A stretch of DNA of 64,000 nucleotides from Diphasiastrum complanatum. Taxonomy: Eukaryota; Streptophyta; Lycopodiopsida; Lycopodiales; Lycopodiaceae. The position numbers and the translations under genes were made by a program. Shown in pieces: positions 42,735 through 53,138 of the stretch. Positions within the stretch are counted from its first letter, which is position 1; each line of letters opens with the position of its first letter. The notes beneath the pieces were generated by a model, which had not been told where the DNA came from, did not search any database, and saw only the letters and a program-made list of their open reading frames with translations. The stretch is from NCBI GenBank assembly GCA_029204225.1, contig CM055097.1, forward strand, positions 52,570,592 to 52,634,591, in the 5' to 3' direction.

Positions 42735-43471
42735 CATTAACATGCTTTGACTAGTTTTTTTATTACACATATGTATGCAAATTATAAGGGTATATAATAT
42801 GTAGATTGTCAAATTTTAGAGTAAAGGACTGAATTTGATCTACAAATGATCACAAAGAGTAATTGGTAGCTTGGGATCTTGATCTATATCAAGACTAGCT
42901 GCCAAATCTAGCTTCTACTTGACAATCTTTGTGATTCCAAGCAAGAACAATAAAAAAATGATGACCCACGACTTCACATGTGTGAAGCACAGCTATTGTA
43001 CATCCTGATAATAGAGAAATAGTTTACTAACCATTTACTTAGCATTCATCCACAAAGAAAGTGCTTAAGAGAGTGTAAACACCAAGATTGCTTCACAAAC
43101 CAATGTTCTCATCATTAGCTCAATAATGGATACATCATGGATCAAGTACATAATCATCATAATCTCTCTCTAAGCTACATCCAGCACGTGTGGGACAGCT
43201 CATTGTACTTATCCATATCCACTTTGGATAAGATCTCTCAAGTTTGCCACATCATCCATTGGTGGTTTGTGTGACCTTCTAGATTCCTACAGTCTAGGAC
43301 CTAACTCTATAATTTAGGAGATGTCATATCAGACTCAAATAAAAGCTAATCAAAATGGATCTGAATATTGCAAGTGTCATTTCACACGTGTGGACAGGTC
43401 CTCACACGTGTGGATCCACATAGATGTCAAAAATACATCAAAAACCATGTGAAAATTGCTAAATTCTAACA
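42735..43471 (-). repeat. Copia LTR (family F), probably without its interior
   Basis: In minus orientation it begins TGTTAGAATTTAGCAATTTT at 43471. It matches the LTR at 11966-12278 over its first 310 bases and extends about 430 further, ending somewhere near 42735. It carries palindromes at 43380-43413 (two CACACGTGTGG copies) and 42972-42987 (CTTCACATGTGTGAAG). No polypurine tract or copia coding adjoins the 43471 end; CACTA sequence does, so it is a solo or rearranged LTR. The left boundary is uncertain. Confidence 0.6.
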
Positions 43472-43811
43472 TAGATCACTATATGTACTTCTATCCACTA
43501 ACCTATCCATAATACCTGCTATAAGATCTGAATGAATTCATTATAGGTATAAAGGACAATTTTTTAAAAAGCCATAATATAAACTAGAAGAAAATTATGG
43601 TTTTTTGTTGGCCGTCATTTTCGCCATCATATACGACTATTTTTTGGGACATCATTCATGTTATTATACATAGCATATAGTATTTCACTTTACTATTGTC
43701 AATTTTGGCACAAATGATGGGGTTATGGTCATCATTTAATACTACTTAAATGACGGCTTTCAGAAAAGCCATCATTTTAGACCGTCATTTAAACCTCCTG
43801 TTCTTGTAGTG
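43472..43811 (-). mobile_element. CACTA transposon end (left of palindrome centre)
   Basis: Ends ...CCTCCTGTTCTTGTAGTG at 43811, which on the minus strand reads CACTACAAGAACAGGAGG, the classic CACTA terminal inverted repeat. Just inside lie hairpin repeats with ATGACGGCTTTCAGAAAAGCC-type words, as in the large arrays. The element body would extend leftwards but is replaced by LTR F at 43471. Confidence 0.85.
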
Positions 43812-44040
43812 ACATATATATATATGATACTTGGTGAGGGAGATAGTCACAAGTCAATGAGAAGAGAAGTATGTGAAGTATTCAAAGTAGGATGTACTTT
43901 GAATGATGTCATTGTGAATGATAGTGAGGCAGAATCATTATCATATGAGTAAATATCTAGATCATTGAATAGAAGTTCTTGTTTGAAAAAAGATAGTACT
44001 TCAATCATCCTTATGTTGAAGGTACTAATGATTTCTTTTC

Positions 44041-44784
44041 ATGGCTTCTAATGTTTTTGAGGTTTCTACTTCTTATGATGTAATCATTAAGAGGGAGTAT
44101 TATGAAGGAAAGAGCAATGGAAGATTAGTTCTGGGGAAGATCCAAGGCATGGATCTGACATCTCTTCATCAATTCAAAGGATTCTATGATTGTGAACTGA
44201 TCACTCATGATCAAGATGGCAAAAGGTTTGTTGGAGAAGACTACATGGAGCAAATCAAGAGGCAACTTCTTCAAGGCAAGGGAGATCTCATTGGAGAGAT
44301 TTTTGAAGTTTGTTATGGATTCAAGAGGGATGGATTTATTATGTTTGATACTCATCTTCACCTACTCTACTTCATGTTGGATGGAAAGTTTGGAATCTAT
44401 CTTTTGATTAATGATGGTGGCATTGTTTTCACTAACCTTTGTGGAAATTTGAGATCAAGCATTGATGGGACCTTGTTGGATCTAGATCATATGTTTGAGA
44501 GAGAGTATTTCCAGAGGGTCAGGTCTAAATATATTCATATCCTTGATATCTTTGATGTGCAAGAGAAAGGTAAGCAAGTGGAAGTGACACACTTTGCTTT
44601 ACTCACATGTTTTGGAAAATCTTCTTGTGTAGATGATACTATGCAAGTGGATATTGGTTCTCATGCTGGAGAATCAAGTAATGGATCTGGAAAAGAGGTA
44701 TTAGTCAATGGATTTGATGGTCAAGTGGAAGATCAAGAGGTTGATCTCATAGGGACAAAAGGAAAAGTGACAATTTGGAGCTAG
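44041..44784 (+). CDS. Unidentified retroelement-borne ORF, 247 residues
   Basis: I do not recognise the family. It starts with MASNVFEVSTSYDVIIKREY and contains a mixed alpha/beta-looking, charged body without zinc, protease, integrase or RT motifs; FKGFYDCELITHDQDGK and DLDHMFEREYFQRVRSKYIHILD are its most distinctive stretches. It overlaps the next ORF by 10 bases in another frame. A decayed inverted copy lies at 47677-48415. The frame may also be open upstream of the ATG. It sits a short way upstream of a polypurine tract and LTR start (45455-45520), so it is probably cargo or an accessory gene at the 3' end of an LTR element. Confidence 0.5.
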   Translation: MASNVFEVSTSYDVIIKREYYEGKSNGRLVLGKIQGMDLTSLHQFKGFYDCELITHDQDGKRFVGEDYMEQIKRQLLQGKGDLIGEIFEVCYGFKRDGFIMFDTHLHLLYFMLDGKFGIYLLINDGGIVFTNLCGNLRSSIDGTLLDLDHMFEREYFQRVRSKYIHILDIFDVQEKGKQVEVTHFALLTCFGKSSCVDDTMQVDIGSHAGESSNGSGKEVLVNGFDGQVEDQEVDLIGTKGKVTIWS

Positions 44785-45323
44785 TCAAGAGCATCAAAGG
44801 AGGGTCATTTAGAAAAGATGTTTTGGATCCGTTTGTGCAGGTGTTTACAAAATTGAGTAAGGTTAAAGGAGCAGCAAAAAAGTGTTTTTCAAGTTTACTT
44901 TACTTATTTTGTCTCATGTTTGAGCTATTTCATGTGGATGTGTGCAAATTGTCAAAATATGGTAAAACTAGCTACATTGGTTTGCATCATTTTGATGTTG
45001 GAGTTGTACTAGCATTCTTGGCTGATTTTTCTGATGGAAATGAAGCTAATGAAGGTTCATTATGCCAGTCATTCATGGCCAAGTCATCAAGTGTTGATGA
45101 TATCTTGTGGCAAGATGGCGATGGAGGCTCATTCATGGAGTTTTATGGTGGAGACATATCAAGAAAGGACAAAGTTGGAGGAGATAAGCAAAAAAATGGG
45201 CATCACTCACATTTATTGTTTGGTTTATGTAATTTTCCAGAGAGTTCAAAGTTTGAAGTATGGAGTAATCATTTCATTTACATTCTATTTGGTTCTTCAT
45301 GCTCTAGTTACATCTTGATGTAA
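44775..45323 (+). CDS. Second unidentified ORF in the same unit, 182 residues
   Basis: It begins MELVKSIKGGSFRKDVLDPF, in a different frame overlapping the previous ORF by 10 bases, so the two could be one protein split by a single frameshift. It has a hydrophobic Leu/Phe/Cys stretch (CFSSLLYLFCLMFELFHVDVC, about 44875-44945) that might be a membrane segment, followed by a Ser/Asp-rich region. No known domain was recognised. Immediately downstream (45325-45370), in another frame, SETSNVDTIFYINN resembles SEASKVDTYIHKQ in element B's repeat module, hinting at common ancestry of the two cargos. Confidence 0.45.
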   Translation: MELVKSIKGGSFRKDVLDPFVQVFTKLSKVKGAAKKCFSSLLYLFCLMFELFHVDVCKLSKYGKTSYIGLHHFDVGVVLAFLADFSDGNEANEGSLCQSFMAKSSSVDDILWQDGDGGSFMEFYGGDISRKDKVGGDKQKNGHHSHLLFGLCNFPESSKFEVWSNHFIYILFGSSCSSYILM

Positions 45324-45454
45324 GAAATAGTGAAACATCCAATGTGGACACTATTTTCTATATCAATAATGGAAACTACTTTAGAAAACTAGAAATATGG
45401 AGATCATTCTAAAGTTGGATCAAAGTAGTATGTTTCAAACTATTCCAAAACTAG

Positions 45455-45520
45455 TTGAAGAGGGAGTGTGAGAAATTTCAACTAGTTTAGTCAAGCTTAG
45501 TCATATATTGGTTAATTGTC
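45455..45520 (+). repeat. Polypurine tract and LTR start, truncated
   Basis: GTTGAAGAGGGAG followed by TGTGAGAAATTTCAACTAG closely matches the polypurine tract and 3' LTR start of element A (GTTGAAGAGGGAG, TGTGAAAAATTGTCAACTAG). The LTR is lost after about 50 bases, where copia gag on the other strand begins. It shows that the ORFs at 44041-45323 lie inside an LTR retrotransposon related to family A. Confidence 0.7.
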
Positions 45521-46143
45521 AATATTAGGACTTCTAATATGCTCGAGTTTGTTCATCTTAAAAAGTTTGTAACTTTGCCTTGCTTCTTCAGAGATGAGAA
45601 TTCCTTGAAGAGTTTTCAAATTGGGCAACTCCTCCTTTATGGCAAAGGATTGAACTAGATTATCATAGTCTTCTTTTAAGCCATTAAGAATGACTTTTAC
45701 TAGCTCATCTTGATTGATTGTGATGCCAACAAAAGCAAGCTTCCTATGAAGATCGTTTACTCTCAGAACATAATTTGATGCACTCTCTTCACTTCTTTGA
45801 AAAGTTTGAAAAATCTGATTTCTAAGAGTGGGTATTCTAGAAGTGTTCTTAGCTTCATAGATGGACTTAAGTGCATCCCAAGCTTCTTTAGCAATGGTGC
45901 AAGATCCTATTTCTCTTAGAATCTCATTAGAGACATTCATTTTAATGAAGTGTAGAGCCATTCTAGCTCTCTTCCTATACTTTGGTATTTCAAGTTGTGC
46001 CTGAGGCTCCTCCTCAATACCAAGTACTATGTCCATAACATCCTAGAGTATAAGAACTGACTCCATCCTAACCTTTCATATTGAATAATTGGAGGTACTT
46101 AGTCTTTCACTTGGTTCTAAGTAATAACCTCCTACATGTGCCA
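45512..46143 (-). pseudogene. Copia gag fragment
   Basis: Minus strand, starting at a plausible ATG at 46143 (MAHVGGYYLEPSERLS), with two stops before the long frame at 46036-45512. That frame carries MDIVLGIEEEPQ, ALHFIKMNVSNEILREIG, AWDALKSIYEAKNTSR and VILNGLKEDYDNLVQSFAI. It aligns along its length with residues 1-195 of element A's Gag but is clearly diverged. The fragment ends before the zinc knuckle. It forms part of the loop of the palindrome. Confidence 0.85.
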
Positions 46144-47252
46144 TATTGTGAAGACTTCTTGTTATTGGACAATTATATGTTTGAGCTTGCTCCAAACAGA
46201 CTTGATGTTGCTACTCTCTTTCACTATAGGAAATTTCAAGGGTGTGCTACCAATCCTATGTGAAAAACTTGCAACTGTATTTGAGATAGATCTCAAATAT
46301 TCCACAAAACAAGATAATCTAGATCAATCTCTCAAAATGGATTGAGAAACATAAAAAGTTTTGATTCTACTTTTGGCACGTGTTATGTGCTACAAAAGAA
46401 AACACTAACGATTCAAAGAAGGCTCAAAAGTGTTCAATAACATCAAAATTTATCTTGATCTTCAGTTTCTTGTGTTGAATACTCAAAACAATGGATTATG
46501 AATCAAGCTAAATTAAATCAAATCAAAAAGTGTTCACTCGGATTTTGGACCTCTCCCTACCCTCTTTAAGAGCTTATAACTCTTGATAGACACATTAGAT
46601 TGATTTGAGATCAATTGCAATGGATACTACATTCATAAGCTTTCCATCAAGCTATAACATCAATAACTTTGTGTTGGAGAGAGGGAGATGAACGAGTTGA
46701 GAAAAGGTGTCGTATGTTAGAAACAAAAAATAAGCTCAAAGAGGTAAGACGAACACAAACGAGAAATGAACTCAAACAAGAAACGAACGAGAAACGAACT
46801 CAAACAGAAAATGTTTGTGCACAGCGGAACGAGCTATACAACTCTCTTCGAAAGCATGACTACGCCTATCGGAATGAACAAAACGGTAGTGATGGGAATC
46901 ACAGTCATTCTTGATTACGAAGCCAAACTTTAATAAATGAATGAAGCTCCAAAAGAATGGTTTGTCGCAAATAGTAAGACAAACTATTTGTTGCAAATGA
47001 TTCACAAAGAGCTAGACGGTGCTCGACTGATAATTAGTCACGAATGATTCGCGAAAGAGAAGACTAAATGTTAGTTGTCTATTACTAGAAAGAACAACTA
47101 GAAAGATCAGATAGAATGAATGATAAGCATAGCAATATTAACATAGATCTGAACTCAAAACAAAGAACTGTATCAGATTAAGTATATCATGTATACATGT
47201 CAATAATGCAGTAGAGCACAATACAATAGCGGACAAAACCACGTGCCCTACG
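46144..47252. other. Palindrome loop, non-coding
   Basis: No supportable gene. Around 46680-46830 there is a purine-rich segment with repeated ACGAGAAACGAAC-type words, and around 46960-47060 TTCGCGAA/GTCGCAAA-type words like those in the LTR of element E and at 55145-55280. It is probably the leader and LTR of the copia element whose gag lies at 45512-46143. Confidence 0.45.
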
Positions 47253-48415
47253 AAGCTTCTCCATTGCCATCTTGCCACAAGATATCATCAGCACTTGATG
47301 ACTTGGCCATGAATGACTGACATAATGAACCTTCATTATCTTCATTTCCATCAGAAAAATCAGCCAAGAATGCTAGTACAACTCCAACATCAAAATGATG
47401 CAAACCAATGTAGCTGGTTTTACCATATTTTGACAATTTGCACACATCCACATGAAATAGCTCAAACATGAGATAGAATAAGTAAAGTAAACTTGAAAAA
47501 CACTTTCTTGCTGTTCCTTTAACCTTGATTTTGTAAACACTTGCACAGACGGATCCAAAACAACTTTTCCAAATGACCCTCCTTTGATGTTCTTGACTAG
47601 CTCCAAATTGTCACTTTTCCTTTTGTCCCTATGAGATCAACCTCTTGATCTTCCACTTGACCATCAAATCCATTGACTAATACCTCTTTTCTAGATCCAT
47701 TACTTGATTCTCCAGCATGAGAACCAATATCCATTGCATAGCATCATCTACACAAGAAGATTCTCCAAAACATGTGAGTAAAGCAAAGTGTGTCACTTCC
47801 ACTTGCTTACCTTTCTCTTGCACATCAAAGATATCAAGGATATGAATATATTTAGACCTGAACCTCTGGAAATACTCCCTCTCAAACATATGATCTAGAT
47901 CCAGCAAGATCTCATCAATGCTTGATCTCGAATTTCCACAAAAGGTTAGTGAAAACAACGCCACCATCATTAATCAAAAGATAGATTCCAAATTTTCCAT
48001 CCAACACGAAGTAGAGTAGGTGAAGATGAGTATCAAACATAGTAAATATATACCTCTTGAATTCATAACAAACCTCAAAAATCTATCCAATGAGACCTCC
48101 CTTGCCTTGAAGAAATTGCCTCTCGATTTGCTCCATGTAGTCTTCTCCAACCAACCTTTTGCCATCTTGATCATGAGTGATTAATTCGCAATCATAGAAT
48201 CCTTTGATTTGATGAAGAAATGTCAAATCCATGCTTTGGATCTTCCCCAGAACCAATCTTTCATTGCTCTTTCCTTCATAATACTCCCTCTTAATGATAA
48301 CATCATAAGAAGTAGGAACCTCAAAAACATTAGAAGCCATGGAAAAAATCATTAGTACCTTCAACATAAGGATGATTAAAGTACTCTCTTTTTTCAAACA
48401 AGAACTTCTATTCAA
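47253..48415 (-). pseudogene. Inverted, decayed copy of the unidentified ORFs
   Basis: Minus strand counterpart of 44041-45128 broken into at least five frames (48415-48083, 48174-47974, 47970-47677, 47606-47373, 47469-47248). The same landmarks are readable: MASNVFEVPTSYDVIIKREYY, QSMDLTFLHQIKGFYDCELI, LDHMFEREYFQRFRSKYIHILD, MFELFHVDVCKLSKYGKTSY. It lacks the last 65 or so residues of the second ORF and the downstream polypurine tract. More frameshifts than in the left copy indicate no selection to keep it. Confidence 0.8.
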
Positions 48416-48555
48416 TGATTTAGATATTTACTCATATGATAATGATTCTTCCTCACTATCATTCACAATGACATCATTCAAAGTACATCCTACTTTGAAT
48501 ACTTCACTACTTCTCTTCTCCTTGACTTGTGAGTATCTCCTTCACCAAGTATCAT

Positions 48556-48713
48556 CACTACAAGAAAAGGAGGTTTAAATGATGGCTTTTCTGAAAGCCG
48601 TCATTTAAGTAGTCTTAAATGACAACCATAAACAACTCTAAGTTGTACCCCATCATTTGTGCCAAAATTGACAATAATAAAGTAGAATACTATATGGTAT
48701 GTATAATAACATG
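48556..48713 (+). mobile_element. CACTA transposon end (right of palindrome centre)
   Basis: Starts CACTACAAGAAAAGGAGG at 48556, followed by AAATGATGGCTTTTCTGAAAGCC, a hairpin subterminal repeat. The element extends rightwards, interrupted by LTR F and repeat G, to the subterminal array and transposase at 49229-52640. Read from there, this is the 3' terminus of a minus-strand CACTA element. It mirrors the end at 43811. Confidence 0.85.
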
Positions 48714-48960
48714 ATCTATTTTGATTAGCTTTCATTTGAGTCTAATATGACATCTCCTAAATTATAGGAGTTAGGTCCTAGATTGTAGGAATCTAGAGGG
48801 TCAACACAAACTACCAATGGATGATGTGGCAAACTTGATAGATCTTATCCAAAGTGGATATGGATAAGTACAATGAGCTATCCCACACGTGCTGGATGCA
48901 ACTTAGAGAGAGATTATGATGATTATGTACTTGATCCATGATGGATCCATTATTGAGCTA
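48714..48960 (+). repeat. LTR F fragment in the right palindrome arm
   Basis: Reverse-complement counterpart of 43117-43360, missing the LTR start. It is joined on the left to CACTA sequence by the 285-bp deletion and on the right to repeat G at GAGCTA/CAATGG. It contains CCCACACGTGCTGG. Confidence 0.75.
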
Positions 48961-49228
48961 CAATGGCATGAAGTGTCGAACTTATAGGAACGATCATCGG
49001 CCTCAATGTCGTTTACCAACCGTTAAGATGTCGGTTGAGATCCGCTACTGCGTCTCTATAGAATGTCACACAAAACGTCGTGAGTTCTAACCTAAATGTG
49101 AATTTACAAAGTGCAAATAGGCCTTTACATGAATTTAGGCACTATAGCACATCTACATGTATAAAAATTGAAATTTTTCACAATATAAGCAATAATTTTG
49201 GATAATGTGGGATCATGAGGCTCCACAA
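48961..49228. repeat. Dispersed repeat G, right copy
   Basis: Inverted copy of 5577-5838, including CAATGGCATGAAGTG at the outer end and GGGATCATGAGGCTCCACA at the inner end. Both copies adjoin the subterminal array, so repeat and array were probably duplicated as one block. Confidence 0.7.
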
Positions 49229-51590
49229 TAGTATAACACCCTTATGTTGATATAAGTGTGTCATATTTTTTTTATATACATCGATTATATGTATTTCAAT
49301 GTATAAGTATTGAATCCGATGGTATTGAACACATCGTATAATATGCCATGTATAACATAAATAGCTACATTTACACATACATGAATAAGATAGATATATG
49401 TGATATATATAGACTTAAATCATAATTTTGTGCAATAAACTAGCATAAATGATGCCCTAGACAACTGCCGTTTATTCTGTTTATATGAAAGCTTTTCAAA
49501 AGCCATCATTTATGCCAAAAATGGTATATTCTTTAAGTTTTGTGGGTTAAATGTGTAGATAAGGAGGTGGACAAAAGTGGTTAGATTGAGATAACGATTT
49601 AGTAGTCTTAAGTTGATATAAGTGTGTGTCATGTACTTTTTGATACATGTTGATGTATTAGTCAATAATAATATTGAATCCAACGGTATTGAACATGTGG
49701 ATGGGTATAATATTCCATGTATAACATAAGTAGGTAAATTTAGACATGAATGGAAGGCTTATGACATAAAATGATAAACATATGTGATATCTAGACTTAA
49801 ATGTCAGTTCTTGCAAAAAAAAAGTTTCATAAATGACGGCCTAGAAAGCCATCGTTTATTCTAGTTTATATGACAACTTTTCAAAAGCCGTCATTTATGC
49901 CAAAAATGACATTTTTTTGCATTAATGGCTTAAATGTTTAGATAAGTGGGCAGATAAAGGTAGCTACATGGATATAATGGTATAACACTCTTGAGTTGGT
50001 ATAAGATATAGGTGATATCTAGACTTAAATATCAGTTCTTGCAAAAAAAAAAGTTTCATAAATGACGTCCTAGAAAGCCGTCATTTATTCTGGTTTATAT
50101 GACAACTTTTCAAAAGCCGTCATTTATGCCAAAAATGACATTTTTTTGCGTTAATGGCTTAAATGTTTAGATAAGTGGGCAGATAAAGGTAGCTACATGT
50201 ATATAATAGTATAACACTCTTGAGTTGGTATAAGATATAGGTGATATCTAGACTTGAATATCAGTTCATGCATAAAATGGCATCAATGACAACCTAGATC
50301 AAGAGTCATTTATGCTGGTTTATAGGACAACTTTTCAAAAACCGTCCTTTATGCCCAAAATGACATTTTTTTAGTCTCATGCCAAATAAAACTAGTTAGA
50401 TGGATATGATAGTATTACACCCTTAAGCTGATATAAGTGTGTCATATATTTATTGATACACATCGAATATATGTATTCCAATGTGTTAGTAGTGAACCAA
50501 ACAATATTGAACATGTCGATAGATACAATATCCCATGCATAACATTAGTAGCTAAATTTACACATAGAAGAATGTGATAGATATATGTGATATCTAGACT
50601 TAAATCATCATTTTATGCAAGAAATTGGCATAAATGATGGTCTAGAAAACTGTCGTTTATTCTATTTATATGACAGCTTTTCAAAAACCATCATTTATGC
50701 CAAAAATGGTATATTCTTTTAGTTTTGTGAATTAAATGTGAAGATAAGGAGGTGGACAAAAGTAGTTGAATTAAGATAACAGTATAGCAGTCTTAAGTTG
50801 ATATAAGTGTGTGTCATATACTTTCTGATACATATTGATGTATTAATATTGAATCCACGGTATTGAATATGTGAATGGGTATAATATTCCATGTATAACA
50901 TAAGTAGGTAAATTTAGACATGAATGGATGGATTACTACATAATATGATAAATATATGTGATATCTAGACTTAAATATGAGTTCCTGCAAAAAAAAATGG
51001 CATAAATGATGGCCTAGAAAATCGTCATTTGTTCTGGTTTATATGACAGCTTTTTAAAAGTCGTCATTGACGCCAAAAATGACATTTTTTTGGGTTTATG
51101 GCTTAAATGTTTAGATAAGTGGGCGGATAAAGGTTGTTAGATGGATATAATAGCATAACATCCCTGAGTTGGTACACAATATTATTAGTTCATGCATTAA
51201 ATGGCATAAATGACAGCCTAGAAAACCGTCATTTATGCTGGTTTATAGGATAGCTTTTCAAAAGCCATCCTTTATGCCAAAAAGGACATTTTTTTAGTTT
51301 CATGCCAGATATAACTAGTTATATGGATATGATAGCATAACACCCTTAAGTTGATATAAGTGTGTCATATATATATTGATACACGTCGAATATATGTATT
51401 CCAATGTATTAGTAAGGAATCGAACAATATTGAACATGTCAATAGATACAATATCCCATGTATAACATAAGTATCTAAATTTACACATAGATGAATTTAA
51501 TAGATATATGTGATATCTAGACTTAAATCATCATTTTGTGCAAGAAACTTGCATAAATGACGGCCTAGAAAACTATCATTAATTTTTTTC
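49229..51590 (-). repeat. CACTA subterminal repeat array, right copy
   Basis: At least seven units on the minus strand, with the TGCCAAAAATGACATTTTTT phrase ending each at about 49513, 49889, 50128, 50350, 50698, 51075 and 51278. The order of long and short units matches the left array (3725-5576) read backwards, with one or two extra units on the far side. It joins directly to the transposase fragment at 51590, so it is the subterminal region of that element. The 320-bp stretch between the CACTA end and repeat G in the other arm carries the same hairpin words. Confidence 0.8.
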
Positions 51591-52640
51591 TGTTCTTACT
51601 TTTAGTGAGTCTTTGTCACCAATTCTAAATAATGTCTTCACGAGGTTCTCTCCAATATTCTTCTCCACATGCATAACATCAAAAGTATTGCGTATAAGGA
51701 GATCCTAAGAAAAAAAGAAAGGTAGTTTGTTAAGGATTCTTAGATTCTTATTCACAGTTGCAATGAAAAAACTTTGCTATAAAAGCCTTTGTAACTTACC
51801 TTCCATTATGGAAGAGATGTATAGAAAATGTTTAGCCTCTTCCATCTTGTGTACTTTGCAGGATCTTTGTTTCTTTTTCTTTGAGGGTCCATTAGCCATT
51901 CATTTCTTTGGGCACAAGCTTCCATAATAAGTAAACTTGTGACCCAAATAGGTGGTGCTCTATCTTCCACATGTCCATCAAAAGCACTTTTCATTCTTCT
52001 AAAATGGTGGTTCATAGGTAAGAAGCGCTTGTGCCCACAATATACCATAATGAATGTCACCAGCTTCCACGAAAATTTGGCCTACATTCAGGACATCCAA
52101 CATATCCCGTTGAGTGTCCAACAAGCAAACCATATGCTGGAAGATCATGAATGGTCCACAAAACAATGCCTCTCAATGTGAAATTTCTTTTTGATGGATC
52201 CTCTATTGTTAAGCAGGGACACCATTCCAACATTGTCTTAATTCATCAACAACAACCTGCATAAATGTTTTTTTTATATTGTTAGTCATTAGTAGTCACT
52301 ATTTGAAGTTTTAAACATCAAATTAAATAAGAAAATCTTCTTCTACTTGAATTGGGAGGCTGGTAATAAATACAAACTCAAGATAGACATCAATTTGTTC
52401 AAGTTTCACTTGCTTTGGTCCAGGAATGAGCATATTTAGCATCACAAAAAAGTGTTTAGTTGCTATCCAAAGTGGCAAATTGTAATTCACTATCAAAACT
52501 AGCCATGTACTCCAACGACTACTCAAATTTCCAAATGGATTAAATCCATCAATAGCCAAAGCCAAACGCACATTTCGAGGCTCTATAGCAAATTCTGGCC
52601 ACTTTGAGTTAACATGGCATGGATAACAACTGATGCTCAA
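51591..52640 (-). pseudogene. CACTA transposase (TNP2-type) fragment
   Basis: Minus strand: WPEFAIEPRNVRLALAIDGFNPFGNLSS, WLVLIVNYNLPLWIATKHFFVMLNMLIPGPK and DVYLEF (52640-52330); then after a gap ELRQCWNGVPA, FTLRGIVLWTIHDLPAYGLLVGHSTGYVGCPEC (about 52260-52090); GHKRFLPMNHHFRR and FDGHVEDRAPP (52040-51940); and VMHVEKNIGENLVKTLFRIGDKDSLKVR (about 51680-51595). A clean intron with GGTAAGT donor (51799) and TTCTTAG acceptor (51705) lies before the last block. This is the central transposase domain, missing both N-terminal and C-terminal parts, with stops and frameshifts. It is a different piece of the protein from that at 280-1848. Confidence 0.85.
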
Positions 52641-52855
52641 CTATGACACATGTCTTCCTCACGCGACTAACTTGTGTGGTTTTGTTGTGTGGGATGGTGG
52701 CAGGTGGGTAACAGTTGGGCGTCCTAAAACTTGCTTCACTTTATGGTACTCTATACTGTTAAACTTTATACATCTATATGTTTATCTGTTATGCTATAAA
52801 TTGAAGGGTTCAAAGGGTTTGGTCTTGACTTGTCAAGAGGGACTATGTGAAATCT

Positions 52856-53138
<283 letters not shown>

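Larger units (their letters stand above)
43117..48960. repeat. Large imperfect palindrome (inverted duplication)
   Basis: The left arm (43117-45128) is repeated in reverse complement at 47253-48960, around a 2.1-kb loop (45129-47252). Each arm carries, from outside in, a piece of LTR F, a CACTA end with its CACTACAAG terminus, and the unidentified ORF. The right arm lacks about 285 bp (counterpart of 43360-43645), and the left arm has an extra AT-run after the CACTA end. Arms differ by many substitutions and small indels. Because the CACTA/ORF junction is itself duplicated, the inversion happened after that insertion. Confidence 0.85.

Noticed and set aside
42723-43476. Solo LTR F flanked by TAGAT target duplication
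   Set aside because: TAGAT occurs on both sides, but the left flank is copia E coding and the right flank is CACTA sequence, and the left boundary lacks a TG/CA end, so the match may be chance.
44900-44945. Envelope-like protein in the unknown ORF because of a hydrophobic stretch
   Set aside because: Only one possible membrane segment, no signal peptide, no cleavage site and no similarity I can recognise; not enough to call an env-like gene.
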